This document shows, piece after piece, positions 15,852-24,290 of a DNA stretch of 64,000 nt. A program made the position numbers and the translations under genes. The notes below the pieces were generated by a model. It was not told the DNA's origin. It saw nothing but the letters and a program-made list of their open reading frames with translations, and did no database searches. Origin of the DNA: Acidimicrobiales bacterium (GTDB lineage Bacteria; Actinomycetota; Acidimicrobiia; Acidimicrobiales; SHLQ01). Position 1 is the first letter of the stretch. Each line of letters begins with the position of its first letter. The stretch lies in contig JAHDEJ010000005.1 of NCBI GenBank assembly GCA_020628865.1, positions 124,001 through 188,000 on the forward strand, given 5' to 3'.

Positions 15852-16670
15852 TCAGCCCCGATCGAGGCGTCCCCGCAGTGCGGCCAAGCTCAGTCCCTGG
15901 CTCACCGCAGCGACGATTGCGATCGCAAGCAGCGCCTTGCCGATCGCCCCGAAATCCCAATTGTCGCTCAGCATCGACCGCATCCCCTCGAGCACGTAGG
16001 TGATCGGGTTGTATCGGGCGATGGCACGCATCCAGCCGGTCAGCGCGTCGAGCGGCACGGTCGAGGAGGTCAGGAACGCAAACGGGAAGAACAGCAGGAA
16101 ACTCGAGGCCACGGCACCGGGGTTCGCGGTCTTCAGCGCGATCGCATACGGGAACCCGGTGAATGCCAGGCCCCAGAGGGCACCGATGAGGATGAAGACG
16201 ATCACGCCCAGGAAGCCGGTTCCAAAGCTGACGCCCAGAATCATCCCGAGGATGATCACGGGAATGCACAGCGCCACGACAAGCGCGAAGTCCGCCACCA
16301 TCAGGCCCAGCAGAAGGGGCAGCCGTCGGGCCGGGCTGAGCAGCAGGCGATCGAAGTAGCCGGTCTGCAGGTCCGTGACGAGGCCGGGAGCTCGGGAGAT
16401 TCCCGTGACGGCGAAGATGATGCCTGTGGCGAGCTGGAACTCCCGGTAGTCGAAGCCCTCGACACCCGGGACCGACTCGGTGAGGTCCTCGAGCGCGCCG
16501 ATGTTCACGATGTAGAAGAACGTGGGGATGATGAGCGCCGGGAGAATCGATTCCGGCTCTCGGGGGATGGCCCGTAGGGCACGCTTCGCAACCGTGAGCA
16601 TGTCCTTCAGGAATCCGGAGCGCCGGGCGCGAACATCGGAGCGCGTGATGGTGGGTGTGGTCGTGGTCAT
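15852..16670 (-). CDS. ABC-2 type transporter permease (DrrB-like)
   Basis: 272 residues with six predicted membrane segments and the ABC-2 signature around FPYAIALKTANPGAVASS and the loop RYNPITYVLEGMR. It pairs with the ATP-binding protein encoded immediately upstream (4-nt overlap). DrrAB-type transporters export drugs or lipids. The substrate cannot be told from sequence. The genes downstream on this strand belong to the alkylation-repair pair and are probably independent. Confidence 0.88.
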   Translation of the reverse strand: MTTTTPTITRSDVRARRSGFLKDMLTVAKRALRAIPREPESILPALIIPTFFYIVNIGALEDLTESVPGVEGFDYREFQLATGIIFAVTGISRAPGLVTDLQTGYFDRLLLSPARRLPLLLGLMVADFALVVALCIPVIILGMILGVSFGTGFLGVIVFILIGALWGLAFTGFPYAIALKTANPGAVASSFLLFFPFAFLTSSTVPLDALTGWMRAIARYNPITYVLEGMRSMLSDNWDFGAIGKALLAIAIVAAVSQGLSLAALRGRLDRG

Positions 16671-17608
16671 GCGGACACCTCGATCCGGTCGCCGGTGAGT
16701 TCGAGAAAGACATCGTCGAGCGTCGGCGTGCGCAGCGTGAGCTCCTCGACGGAGGCGCCGATGGCGTCGAGGGCCACGGCAACCGGTGAGACGGTGGCCG
16801 CTCCGTTGCTCACCGAGACGAGCAGAGCGCGGGGTCCCTGTTCCACCTTCTCGACGCCGTCGACCTGATGAAGTGCGGCGATGGCCTCGCCGGCGTCGGA
16901 GGACAGCCGAACCTGCAGCACGTCGGAACCGACGGAACGCTTGAGCTCCTCCGGCGTGCCCTCGCCAGCGATTTCGCCGGCACTGATGATGCCGACGCGG
17001 TCGGCCAACTCGTCGGCCTCCTCGAGGTACTGCGTGGTGAGGAAGATGGTGGTGCCGAACTGCTGGTTCAGCGCCCGGACCTCTTCCCAGACCCGCGAGC
17101 GACTCGTTGGGTCGAGGCCGGTGGTCGGCTCATCCAGGAAGAGGAGATCGGGGTTGTGCATCAAGGATGCGGCCAGGTCGAGGCGGCGCTTCATGCCGCC
17201 GGAGTAGGTGCCGATCCAGCGGTCGATCGCATCCATCTCGATCAAGGTGGAAAGCTCGTCGATTCGGGTTTTCGTTTCCTTCGAGGTGAGGCCGTAGAGG
17301 GCACCCTGGAGCTCGAGGATCTCCCGACCGCTCTGCTTGTCGTCGAGCGACGCATCCTGCAGCGCAGCGCCGATGCGGAGCCGGATGTCTTCCGCCGCGT
17401 CAACGACGTCCATCCCGAAGATCTTCGCCGTGCCGCCACTCGGCGCCAGCAGCGTGGTCAGCATCTTCACCACGGTGGACTTCCCGGCCCCGTTCGGCCC
17501 GAGGAATCCGTAGATCTCCCCGGATTCGATGGTGAGGTCGACGCCCCGAACAGCCTCGACTTCGTCGAAGTTCCGTTTGAGCCCGCGTGCTTCGATGACG
17601 GTGGACAT
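16667..17608 (-). CDS. ABC transporter ATP-binding protein (DrrA-like)
   Basis: 313 residues. Walker A is GPNGAGKST (about 38-46), the Q-loop follows, the signature is YSGGMKRRLDLA, Walker B is LLFLDEPTTGLDP, and the switch region is FLTTQYLEEAD. The C-terminal 90 residues (LQVRLSSDAGEA to the end) are the extension typical of daunorubicin-resistance DrrA proteins. It powers the adjacent DrrB-like permease. It follows the TVP38 gene by 10 nt, so the three genes 18311-15852 may form one transcript. Confidence 0.92.
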   Translation of the reverse strand: MSTVIEARGLKRNFDEVEAVRGVDLTIESGEIYGFLGPNGAGKSTVVKMLTTLLAPSGGTAKIFGMDVVDAAEDIRLRIGAALQDASLDDKQSGREILELQGALYGLTSKETKTRIDELSTLIEMDAIDRWIGTYSGGMKRRLDLAASLMHNPDLLFLDEPTTGLDPTSRSRVWEEVRALNQQFGTTIFLTTQYLEEADELADRVGIISAGEIAGEGTPEELKRSVGSDVLQVRLSSDAGEAIAALHQVDGVEKVEQGPRALLVSVSNGAATVSPVAVALDAIGASVEELTLRTPTLDDVFLELTGDRIEVSA

Positions 17609-17618
17609 GCCTGCGAAT

Positions 17619-18311
17619 CTAGCGGCTTGCTGTGACAGGTTCCTTCGGAAGGGAGGTGGTGCGCGTGCGACGCTTCACGGCACGGCGGGCCCACCAGGAG
17701 CTGCCGGCCACGCTCACTGCAAGAACGAGTGCGGCGGCGATGAACACGGGGTCGGTCGGGTCCTTGGCCCGGGACGCGGCGAGCGTCATCACTGCAGTTC
17801 CCGGCAGCAGGCCGAGGACCGTCGCAGGCACGTAGCGACTGAGCCGAACACAGCTGAGGCCGCTGCCGTAGTTGAGCATGTTGAACGGCATCACCGGCAC
17901 CATCCGCAACAACAGGATCGTGAGGAAATCCCGCTTGCCGAACCAGTGATCGAGCGGGGTCAACCGGCCACCCAGCAACTCCTGGCAGCCCTTGCGCCCC
18001 ATCGATCTGGCGACGATGAAGCTCAGGGTCGCACCAACCGTCTGTGCCGCGATCGCCAAGGGAAACCCAACGGCGAATCCGAAGAGGGCGCCGGTCGTGA
18101 GCGTGCCCACCGTGCCGGGAAGCAACAGGACGATGGCCACCACATAGACGACGAAGAATCCGACGGCGCCCCACCGACTCCCGGCGGTCTGTTCGAGGAG
18201 TTCGGCAACACGGCTCGGCCCGAGCGCGACCAGCACGACGGCGGCCGTACCGAGGAGGAGGCCGAGGATTGCCAATCGCACGAGGGCGATGCTGGGTGAG
18301 GGACGCGACAC
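17619..18311 (-). CDS. TVP38/TMEM64 family membrane protein (VTT domain)
   Basis: 230 residues from GTG 18311. The VTT core is visible: GALFGFAVGFPLAIAAQTVGA, FIVARSMGRKG and the re-entrant-loop motif LRMVPVMPFNMLNYGSGL. Five to six hydrophobic segments are predicted. Members of the DedA/VTT superfamily act in lipid scrambling or transport and membrane homeostasis. The individual role is unknown. It is followed at 10 nt by the DrrAB-like transporter. Confidence 0.88.
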   Translation of the reverse strand: MSRPSPSIALVRLAILGLLLGTAAVVLVALGPSRVAELLEQTAGSRWGAVGFFVVYVVAIVLLLPGTVGTLTTGALFGFAVGFPLAIAAQTVGATLSFIVARSMGRKGCQELLGGRLTPLDHWFGKRDFLTILLLRMVPVMPFNMLNYGSGLSCVRLSRYVPATVLGLLPGTAVMTLAASRAKDPTDPVFIAAALVLAVSVAGSSWWARRAVKRRTRTTSLPKEPVTASR

Positions 18312-18410
18312 GTTCGGGTTGATGAGGTGTTCCGGGAGCGTCCGCCCCCATCCGACGAACCCTTCGTTCTTCGGTCGCTTTCGGGGTCGGCTGGATGCTG
18401 GATCGGACGG

Positions 18411-19436
18411 TCAGATCAACAGCGTTGCAGCAAGGCTCACCCCGGCGACGAGCAGCGAGGCGATTGCTCCGAGGAGCAGCGGCCGCCCGCCGAGCCGACG
18501 CAGCCGGTCGACGCGAACGGCCGCACCCAGTCCGACCAGCGCAATGGTGAGCAGCGTGCCTTCGACCGTTCGGGCGAGGTCCACCGCAGACTCCGGAACC
18601 CAGCCGGTCGACCGCAGCAGGAGGAGGCACAGGAAGCCGACGACGAACGGGGGCAGCAGCGGCGGCCGCTCCACATCGTCGCGTGTCGCTCGGGTTGCGC
18701 TCACTCCCGCCACCAGCGGGGCGAGGAGGATCACCCGGGTCAGCTTGACGACGACGGCGATCGCCAGGACCGACGCGCCTCCGGTCGACGCTGCGGCAAC
18801 GACCTGGGCGACGTCGTGCACGCTGGCACCCACCCAGATGCCGAACTGGTCGTTGCTCAGTCCGAAGACTGCGGCGAGGGGCGGCAGCGCAAACATGGCG
18901 ATCGTGCCGGCCAGCGTCACGAGGCCGATGGCCATCGCCACCTCTTCCTCTTCCGCGTCCGACGTGTCCTCCATTGCGGCGATCGCCGAAGCACCGCAGA
19001 TCGAGTAGCCCGTTGCGATCAGCAGCGAGAGGGGTTCGGACACGCCCAGTCGTTCGCCCAGCCATCGGGTGCCGAAGAAGGTTGCAGCGACGGTGGCAAC
19101 GACGACGGCGAGGGTTGCGATGCCGAGCTCGGTGACCTGGCCGATGGACATCCGGAGGCCGAGGAGCACCACGCCGAGCCGCAGGAGTGTCCGGGCGGCG
19201 AAGCCGAGTCCGGGACGAAGCCGCTCGACGTTCGGCCCGTTGCCGAGGGCGACGCCGGCGGCGACGGCGAAGGTCAGGGACGACACCACCGGAACCAGCG
19301 AGTTGAGACCGATTGCGATGGCGGCGAGCAGGCCTGCGGCGGCGAGCCCGGGAAGGATCGAAGTCGCTGCGGTCCGGGTCGTCGACGGATGATCTGGTGC
19401 GGAGGGGAGGTGCTGAAGCGGGGGGTTCTTCTGCAT
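18411..19436 (-). CDS. YeiH family (UPF0324) putative sulfate exporter
   Basis: 341 residues with about ten membrane segments. Family motifs are ATGYSICGASAIAAM and GASVHDVAQVVAA, and the C-terminal GLGAAVRVDRLRRLGG is also typical. YeiH-type proteins are annotated as putative sulfate or sulfite exporters. The substrate is not proven in most cases. It lies 68 nt downstream of the TetR gene on the same strand and could be its target. Confidence 0.88.
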   Translation of the reverse strand: MQKNPPLQHLPSAPDHPSTTRTAATSILPGLAAAGLLAAIAIGLNSLVPVVSSLTFAVAAGVALGNGPNVERLRPGLGFAARTLLRLGVVLLGLRMSIGQVTELGIATLAVVVATVAATFFGTRWLGERLGVSEPLSLLIATGYSICGASAIAAMEDTSDAEEEEVAMAIGLVTLAGTIAMFALPPLAAVFGLSNDQFGIWVGASVHDVAQVVAAASTGGASVLAIAVVVKLTRVILLAPLVAGVSATRATRDDVERPPLLPPFVVGFLCLLLLRSTGWVPESAVDLARTVEGTLLTIALVGLGAAVRVDRLRRLGGRPLLLGAIASLLVAGVSLAATLLI

Positions 19437-19504
19437 GCATTCACTGTCTGCGCGAGCAGACCGGCCCGGTAGATGGCCCCCATCTTCCAGCTCATAGAGT
19501 TGAT

Positions 19505-20116
19505 CTATGAACGGCGGGCGGGGTCTTCGATCAGTTCGATGACCAGCTCGGCCAGCCGTGTTCGCTGGTCAACACTCGGAGGCGCCAACCCGAAGAGGTC
19601 GATCAACCACAGGCCGTCCCCGACCACCCTGGCAAGAAGGGCAACGGTCGGGTCGAGGCCATCGTCGGCCAGCAGGCGGTTCTGCCATTCGGCGAACTGG
19701 TCCTGGGCTGGGGTGAGGTCGCCGTCTTCCAACGCGGCCGCCGCAAAGATGCCGGCCGCTGCATCGGCTTCGCCGTGCTGTCCCGAGGTCACGTACTCGA
19801 GGTAGGCCCGGGCGAAGGCGCCCGTGGGTTCGGCTGCCGCTGCCGCGAGTGCGTGGAGCGTGTCGTCGGCGTTGGTGAGCGTTCGGCTGAGGAGGCCGAC
19901 GACGAGTTCCTGCTTCGACGCGAAGTGATAGAGGAGGCCACCCTTGCTGACTCCGGCGACGTCGGCGACCCGCTCGAGCGTCAATCCCGAAACGCCGTCC
20001 GTTCGGACGACGTCGGCGGCCGCATCCAGCAGTCGGTGGCGGGTGGCCGCTGCCTTCGCCCGTTGCTTCGATCGCCCGCCGGACGAAGGTTGCGTCGTCT
20101 TCGTTTCGCCTGCCAT
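19505..20116 (-). CDS. TetR family transcriptional regulator
   Basis: 203 residues. The N-terminal DNA-binding domain (about 22-70) shows [20 protein letters not shown] then [22 protein letters not shown]. The remainder is an all-helical ligand domain with TetR_C-like segments. It is transcribed divergently from the choline-dehydrogenase-type gene 59 nt away and lies upstream of YeiH. Both are candidate targets. In the divergent gap, ACCG and CGGT are separated by 6 nt (near 20126-20143), a weak operator candidate. Confidence 0.92.
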   Translation of the reverse strand: MAGETKTTQPSSGGRSKQRAKAAATRHRLLDAAADVVRTDGVSGLTLERVADVAGVSKGGLLYHFASKQELVVGLLSRTLTNADDTLHALAAAAAEPTGAFARAYLEYVTSGQHGEADAAAGIFAAAALEDGDLTPAQDQFAEWQNRLLADDGLDPTVALLARVVGDGLWLIDLFGLAPPSVDQRTRLAELVIELIEDPARRS

Positions 20117-20175
20117 ACTTTCACTGTACCGGCTGGACGGTTTTTGTCGAGCCGGGTTCCGAAGAGGAGAGTCGC

Positions 20176-22038
20176 ATGGGTGTTCTGGATCGTGTGAAGC
20201 AGCAAGCGTTGGCCCGCAGCGGGGTCCTCAAGCAGCGCGTCGAGGGAGTGTCGGCCGGAAGCGCCGACAAGAAGACCGCGGCCGGAAGCCCGAGTCTCAA
20301 GCAGCGCGTCCAGGGGATGTCGGCCGGAAGCCCGAGTCTCAAGCAGCGTGTCCGGGGGATGTCGGCCGGAAGTGCCGACGAAGATTGGGACTACGTGATC
20401 ATCGGTGGGGGCAGCGCAGGGTGTGCGATGGCGAACCGCCTGAGTGCAGATCCGAACAACCGGGTGCTCGTGTTGGAGGCGGGGCGCAAGGACTGGAAGT
20501 GGGATGTCTTCATCCACATGCCGGCGGCGTTGACGTATCCGATCGGCAGCCGCTTCTACGACTGGAAGTACGAGAGCGAGCCGGAGCCGCACATGAATGG
20601 GCGCAAGGTGTACCACGCCCGGGGCAAGGTGCTCGGCGGGTCATCGAGCATCAACGGCATGATCTTCCAGCGGGGCAACCCGATGGACTACGACAAGTGG
20701 GGGGCAACCGAGGGCTTGGAGCAGTGGGACTACGCCCATTGCCTTCCGTACTTCAAGCGGATGGAGAACCGGCTCATCGGTGGCGACGCCTGGCGTGGCG
20801 ATAACGGTCCGTTGCAGATGGAGACGGGCCCGGCGAGCACGCCGTTGTTCAAGGCCTGGCTCGAGGCGGGCCCGCAGGCGGGCTTTGCGTCGACGACGGA
20901 TGTGAACGGCTTCCGCCAGGAGGGCTTCGCGATCTTCGACAAGAACATGACGCGTGGCCGTCGGATGAGCGCCGCTCGCGCGTATCTGCATCCGGTGCTG
21001 GATCGCCCGAACCTGACGCTGAAGACGCTTGCGCAGGCGAACCGAATTCTGTTCGAGGGCAATCGGGCGGTCGGGGTGGAGTATCGCCGCGGTCGGAAGA
21101 CGCATGTGGCGCGGGCGAAGCATGTCGTGTCGTGTGGTGGCGCGTTCAACACGCCGCAGCTGTTGCAGCTCAGCGGTGTGGGCGACTGGGAGCACCTCAA
21201 GAGCCTCGGCATCGACGTGGTGTCCGACCTTCCGGGTGTGGGCGAGAACCTGCAGGATCATCTCGAGGTGTACATCCAGCACTCCTGCACGAAGCCCGTG
21301 TCGATGCAGCCGTACAACGCCACGTGGCGGATGCCGTTCATCGGGCTGCAGTGGCTCTTCCGGAAAGGTCCGGCAGCCACGAATCACTTCGAGGCGGGCG
21401 CGTTCGTTCGCAGCAATGACGAGGTCGAGTACCCGAATCTGATGTTCCACTTCCTGCCGATCGCGATTCGCTACGACGGGTCGTCGCCGGAGGGTGGCCA
21501 CGGCTACCAGGTGCATGTGGGGCCGATGTACAGCGATGTTCGTGGGTCGGTGAAGATTCGTTCGACCGATCCGCGGGAACATCCGGCGGTGCAGTTCAAC
21601 TACCTCTCGACCGAGAACGATCGCAAGGAGTGGGTGGAGGCGATCCGGACGACGCGTCACATCATGCGTCAGCCGGCGTTCGATCCGTACAACGGCGGCG
21701 AGATCTCGCCTGGTCCCGAGGTGGAGACGGACGAGCAGATCCTGGACTGGATTCGCAAGGATGCCGAGACGGCGTTGCATCCGTCGTGCACCGCGAAGAT
21801 GGGTCCGGCGTCGGATCCGATGGCAGTGGTCGATCCGAACACGATGCAGGTGCATGGTACCGAGGGTCTCTACGTGGTCGATGCGTCGGTGATGCCGGCG
21901 GTGAGCAACGGCAACATCTATGCCCCGACGATGATGATCGCCGAGCGGGCGGCCGACCTGATCCTCGGCAACGAGACGCTGGCGCCCGATCACACCGAGG
22001 TCTACCGCGCCCCCGAAGCCGGCCAGTTCAACGCCTGA
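20176..22038 (+). CDS. betA: GMC-family choline dehydrogenase-like flavoprotein with repeated N-terminal extension
   Basis: 620 residues. The FAD-binding motif [16 protein letters not shown] begins at about 74. The GMC signatures [13 protein letters not shown] and the C-terminal active-site region [10 protein letters not shown] match BetA. The predicted reaction is oxidation of choline to betaine aldehyde and glycine betaine, an osmoprotectant. Substrate assignment by family is likely but unproven. The first 70 residues are not part of the GMC fold. They contain three copies of a (V/S)LKQRVxGxSAGS unit, two of them exact 14-residue tandem repeats. AAGAGGAG precedes ATG 20176 by about 7 nt. 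A TetR gene is divergent, as betI often is. Confidence 0.88.
   Translation: MGVLDRVKQQALARSGVLKQRVEGVSAGSADKKTAAGSPSLKQRVQGMSAGSPSLKQRVRGMSAGSADEDWDYVIIGGGSAGCAMANRLSADPNNRVLVLEAGRKDWKWDVFIHMPAALTYPIGSRFYDWKYESEPEPHMNGRKVYHARGKVLGGSSSINGMIFQRGNPMDYDKWGATEGLEQWDYAHCLPYFKRMENRLIGGDAWRGDNGPLQMETGPASTPLFKAWLEAGPQAGFASTTDVNGFRQEGFAIFDKNMTRGRRMSAARAYLHPVLDRPNLTLKTLAQANRILFEGNRAVGVEYRRGRKTHVARAKHVVSCGGAFNTPQLLQLSGVGDWEHLKSLGIDVVSDLPGVGENLQDHLEVYIQHSCTKPVSMQPYNATWRMPFIGLQWLFRKGPAATNHFEAGAFVRSNDEVEYPNLMFHFLPIAIRYDGSSPEGGHGYQVHVGPMYSDVRGSVKIRSTDPREHPAVQFNYLSTENDRKEWVEAIRTTRHIMRQPAFDPYNGGEISPGPEVETDEQILDWIRKDAETALHPSCTAKMGPASDPMAVVDPNTMQVHGTEGLYVVDASVMPAVSNGNIYAPTMMIAERAADLILGNETLAPDHTEVYRAPEAGQFNA
20281..20364 (+). 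repeat. 42-bp tandem repeat inside betA
   Basis: Two adjacent 42-nt units (20281-20322 and 20323-20364) differ at only two positions, with a degenerate third copy just upstream (from about 20222). Each encodes [10 protein letters not shown](Q/R)GMS. The unit length keeps the frame, so copy number could vary without breaking the gene. Confidence 0.85.
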
Positions 22039-22067
22039 ACCACCCACCGCGCACACCCCACCACCTC

Positions 22068-22091
22068 TGGGGACAGACCTCGGTGTGGTGG
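22068..22091 (+). repeat. 24-bp direct repeat D, copy 1
   Basis: The 24-nt sequence starting TGGGGACAGACC and ending GTGTGGTGG is identical to 22529-22552. It lies 29 nt after the betA stop and can pair its GTGGTGG end with an upstream CCACCAC, so it may also act as a weak 3' hairpin. Confidence 0.7.
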
Positions 22092-22120
22092 ACCTCGCGC
22101 GCCGCGTGCTCGCCTCACCA

Positions 22121-22161
22121 CTTCCGGGGGCTGCCCCCAAAGGTGGTGGCCTGCGCGCGGT
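22121..22161 (+). repeat. 41-bp palindromic element E, copy 1 (plus orientation)
   Basis: This segment matches the reverse complement of 22440-22480 at 36 of 41 positions. Its core GGGGGCTGCCCCC is itself palindromic. With its partner it brackets the small gene 22206-22430. This is the layout of REP-like or MITE-like intergenic elements. Confidence 0.65.
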
Positions 22162-22205
22162 CGGTGGTCTGGCTGGGTGGTGGGCTCGACGGCTACGTTG
22201 GCCCG

Positions 22206-22430
22206 ATGGACCGCATGTGGAGTGTCGCGAAGGCGTGGCTCGGCCTCGATCGAACCGAGTCGATCGCGCCCTGGACCCACCTGAAATTGGGCGTTCTCGC
22301 CGGTTTGGTGTTCGCGGTGATCGCCGTCATCTGGAAGGGCACGACGCTCGCGCTCGTGATGCTCGTCGGCTGGACACTCGTCGGCGCCTTGAACGAGTGG
22401 TCGAGCCGGCGATCCACCGGACGCCGCTGA
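22206..22430 (+). CDS. Small membrane protein between inverted repeats
   Basis: 74 residues from ATG 22206. A hydrophobic stretch from about residue 27 to 63 (LKLGVLAGLVFAVIAVIWKG, then TLALVMLVGWTLVGAL) makes one long or two short membrane helices. The N-terminus is amphipathic and the C-terminus basic (SSRRSTGRR). No clear ribosome-binding site precedes it and I do not recognise the family. Hydrophobic periodicity and the clean start and stop support it. The flanking inverted repeats make a mobile or recently inserted origin conceivable. Confidence 0.5.
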   Translation: MDRMWSVAKAWLGLDRTESIAPWTHLKLGVLAGLVFAVIAVIWKGTTLALVMLVGWTLVGALNEWSSRRSTGRR

Positions 22431-22439
22431 TTCACACCC

Positions 22440-22480
22440 ACCGCGCGCAGTTCACCACATCTGGGGGCTGCCCCCGGAAG
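22440..22480 (-). repeat. 41-bp palindromic element E, copy 2 (minus orientation)
   Basis: Inverted partner of 22121-22161 (36 of 41 identical). Together the two copies flank the small membrane gene at distances of 44 and 9 nt. Confidence 0.65.
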
Positions 22481-22528
22481 GGTGGAGGACGATCAAAAGG
22501 TGACGGAGCGCGCGCGGACGACCACAGG

Positions 22529-22552
22529 TGGGGACAGACCTCGGTGTGGTGG
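22529..22552 (+). repeat. 24-bp direct repeat D, copy 2
   Basis: Identical over 24 nt to 22068-22091. Here it completes a hairpin, ACCACA (22521-22526) with TGTGGT (22545-22550). Confidence 0.7.
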
Positions 22553-22787
22553 GGTGGGCATGGCCGGTGGGTGAAGGGCGGCACACGTCCCGGGTTTTTG
22601 GGTTGGTGACGGTACGGTTGACGGTGCTTCGCCCGGGATTCACCCGGCGATGGGTTCGCAGACAGGCGTAGGTTCCTCCGGTCATCGTGAGCCACACCTA
22701 CCCCCATCCATCCGCGTGCGATTCCCCGCAGCGGTCCAACGAACCCCCAACCCGCACCCGGTCCCACCGTGCGTGCAGAGGACACCA
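22553..22787 (+). other. Non-coding leader region of the DEAD-box helicase gene
   Basis: No gene is seen between the repeats and the helicase start. The segment holds a GC stem (CGCCCGGG with CCCGGCG, one bulge, near 22629-22650) and a longer-range pair GTAGGT/ACCTAC (22668-22701). The open frame of the helicase continues upstream here but lacks helicase similarity. A long structured 5' leader is known for several cold- or stress-controlled DEAD-box genes. Such control here is only a possibility. Confidence 0.35.
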
Positions 22788-24284
22788 ATGACCACCACCT
22801 TCGCCCAACTGGGCATCCCCGACGCGATCTGCGATGCGCTCGCCGACCGCGGCATCACCGAGCCGTTCGAGATCCAGGCCGCCACGATCGCCGACGCGCT
22901 CGACGGCCGGGACGTGCTCGGCCGAGCCCCGACCGGCTCCGGCAAGACCCTCGCCTTCGGCATTCCGCTCGTCGCCACCGTCGACCGGGCCGAGCCCAAG
23001 TACCCCACCGCACTCGTGCTCGCACCGACCCGCGAACTCGCCGACCAGATCAACGCCGAACTCGGCTCGTTCTCCGGCAAGGTCCGAGTCGGCGTCGTCT
23101 ACGGCGGCGTCGGCTACGGCCCGCAGCTCAAACTCCTGCAGCGCGGGGTCGACATCCTCGTCGCCTGCCCCGGCCGGCTCGAGGACCTCATCGAGCGAGG
23201 CGACGTTCGCCTCGACGACGTCACCCAGGTGGTGCTCGACGAAGCCGACCGCATGGCCGACATGGGCTTCATGCCGGCGGTCCGTCGACTCATCGACCAG
23301 ACGAATCGCGACCGTCAGACCGTGCTCTTCTCGGCCACGCTCGACGGCGACGTCGCCAAGCTCACCCGCGACTACCAGCACGACCCCGTGCGCCATGAGG
23401 TCGGCGAAGAGACGCCCGACATCACCTCCGCCAGCCACGTGTTCTGGAACGCCCGGAAGGAAGATCGACAGGCGCTCACCGCGCAGGCCGTCGACGCTGT
23501 TTGGCCGGCGATCATCTTCACCCGCACCCGTCATGGAGCCGACCGTCTCGCCAAGCAACTCGGTCGAGCCGGCCTGAAGGCGGCGGCCATCCACGGCGGA
23601 CGCAGCCAGAACCAGCGCACCCGAGCGCTGGCCGACTTTGCGGAGAGCCGCGTGCATGCGCTCGTGGCCACCGACGTCGCCGCCCGCGGCATCCACGTCG
23701 ATGGTGTTGCGCTGGTCGTGCACTACGACCCGCCGGAAGACTTCAAGACGTACGTGCATCGCTCCGGTCGAACGGCTCGCGCCGGCGAGGGCGGCGTGGT
23801 CGTCTCGCTGATCCAGCCGGATCAGAAGAAGGACATGCGCAAGATGCAGCGGCAGATCGACCTCGACGAGCCGCTCATCGACCCCGATGTCGATGCCATG
23901 CGGGTACTGTCCCCGGCCGAAGCTCGCACGCTGGCACCGCCCCGGCCCGGACAAGACCAGCCAAAGAAGGGCGGCGGCAACAACCGGAACCGCAACCGAA
24001 ACGGTCAGCCGAAGGGCAAGGGCCGCGGTGGAAACGGCCAGCGCAAGGGCAACGGCGGAGGTCAGAGCCGGCAGCAGGGTGAGTCCCGCAGTGACGGCAA
24101 CGGCCAGCGCAAGGGCAACGGCGGCGGCCAGGCCAAGAGCTCGAACAACAAGAACGGCAAGAACACCGCCAACGGCAACGGCGGGAACCGGCGTCGTCGT
24201 GGTGGCGGTGGCAACTCTGCCGCGAGCACGACGAACCGCAAGGCTCGCCGCGCCCATCTGCAGCAGGGGTCGCGTCCGAGCTGA
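22788..24284 (+). CDS. DEAD-box ATP-dependent RNA helicase with disordered basic tail
   Basis: 498 residues from ATG 22788, with GAGGA 5 nt upstream. The core is complete: Q motif (FAQLGIP...PFEIQ), motif I APTGSGKT, Ia PTREL, Ib PGRL, II DEAD, III SAT, IV IIFTRTRHGAD, V ATDVAARGIH, VI HRSGRTARAG. From about residue 385 the sequence becomes a low-complexity Gly/Asn/Arg/Lys/Gln tail with repeated NGQRKGNGGGQ units, as in RhlE-like proteins that bind RNA non-specifically and form condensates. Probable roles are ribosome assembly or mRNA turnover. It converges with the CBS gene, 6 nt between stops. Confidence 0.93.
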   Translation: MTTTFAQLGIPDAICDALADRGITEPFEIQAATIADALDGRDVLGRAPTGSGKTLAFGIPLVATVDRAEPKYPTALVLAPTRELADQINAELGSFSGKVRVGVVYGGVGYGPQLKLLQRGVDILVACPGRLEDLIERGDVRLDDVTQVVLDEADRMADMGFMPAVRRLIDQTNRDRQTVLFSATLDGDVAKLTRDYQHDPVRHEVGEETPDITSASHVFWNARKEDRQALTAQAVDAVWPAIIFTRTRHGADRLAKQLGRAGLKAAAIHGGRSQNQRTRALADFAESRVHALVATDVAARGIHVDGVALVVHYDPPEDFKTYVHRSGRTARAGEGGVVVSLIQPDQKKDMRKMQRQIDLDEPLIDPDVDAMRVLSPAEARTLAPPRPGQDQPKKGGGNNRNRNRNGQPKGKGRGGNGQRKGNGGGQSRQQGESRSDGNGQRKGNGGGQAKSSNNKNGKNTANGNGGNRRRRGGGGNSAASTTNRKARRAHLQQGSRPS

Positions 24285-24290
24285 ATGTCC

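Noticed and set aside
17467-19440. Long Arg/Pro-rich open frame over TVP38 and YeiH
   Set aside because: Low-complexity basic translation, overlapping two clear membrane protein genes in another frame.
22068-22552. Insertion sequence
   Set aside because: The inverted repeats enclose only a 74-codon membrane gene with no transposase motif and no target duplication that I can see.
22620-22700. tRNA-like segment (GGGTTCG region)
   Set aside because: No cloverleaf with acceptor, anticodon and T arms could be drawn.
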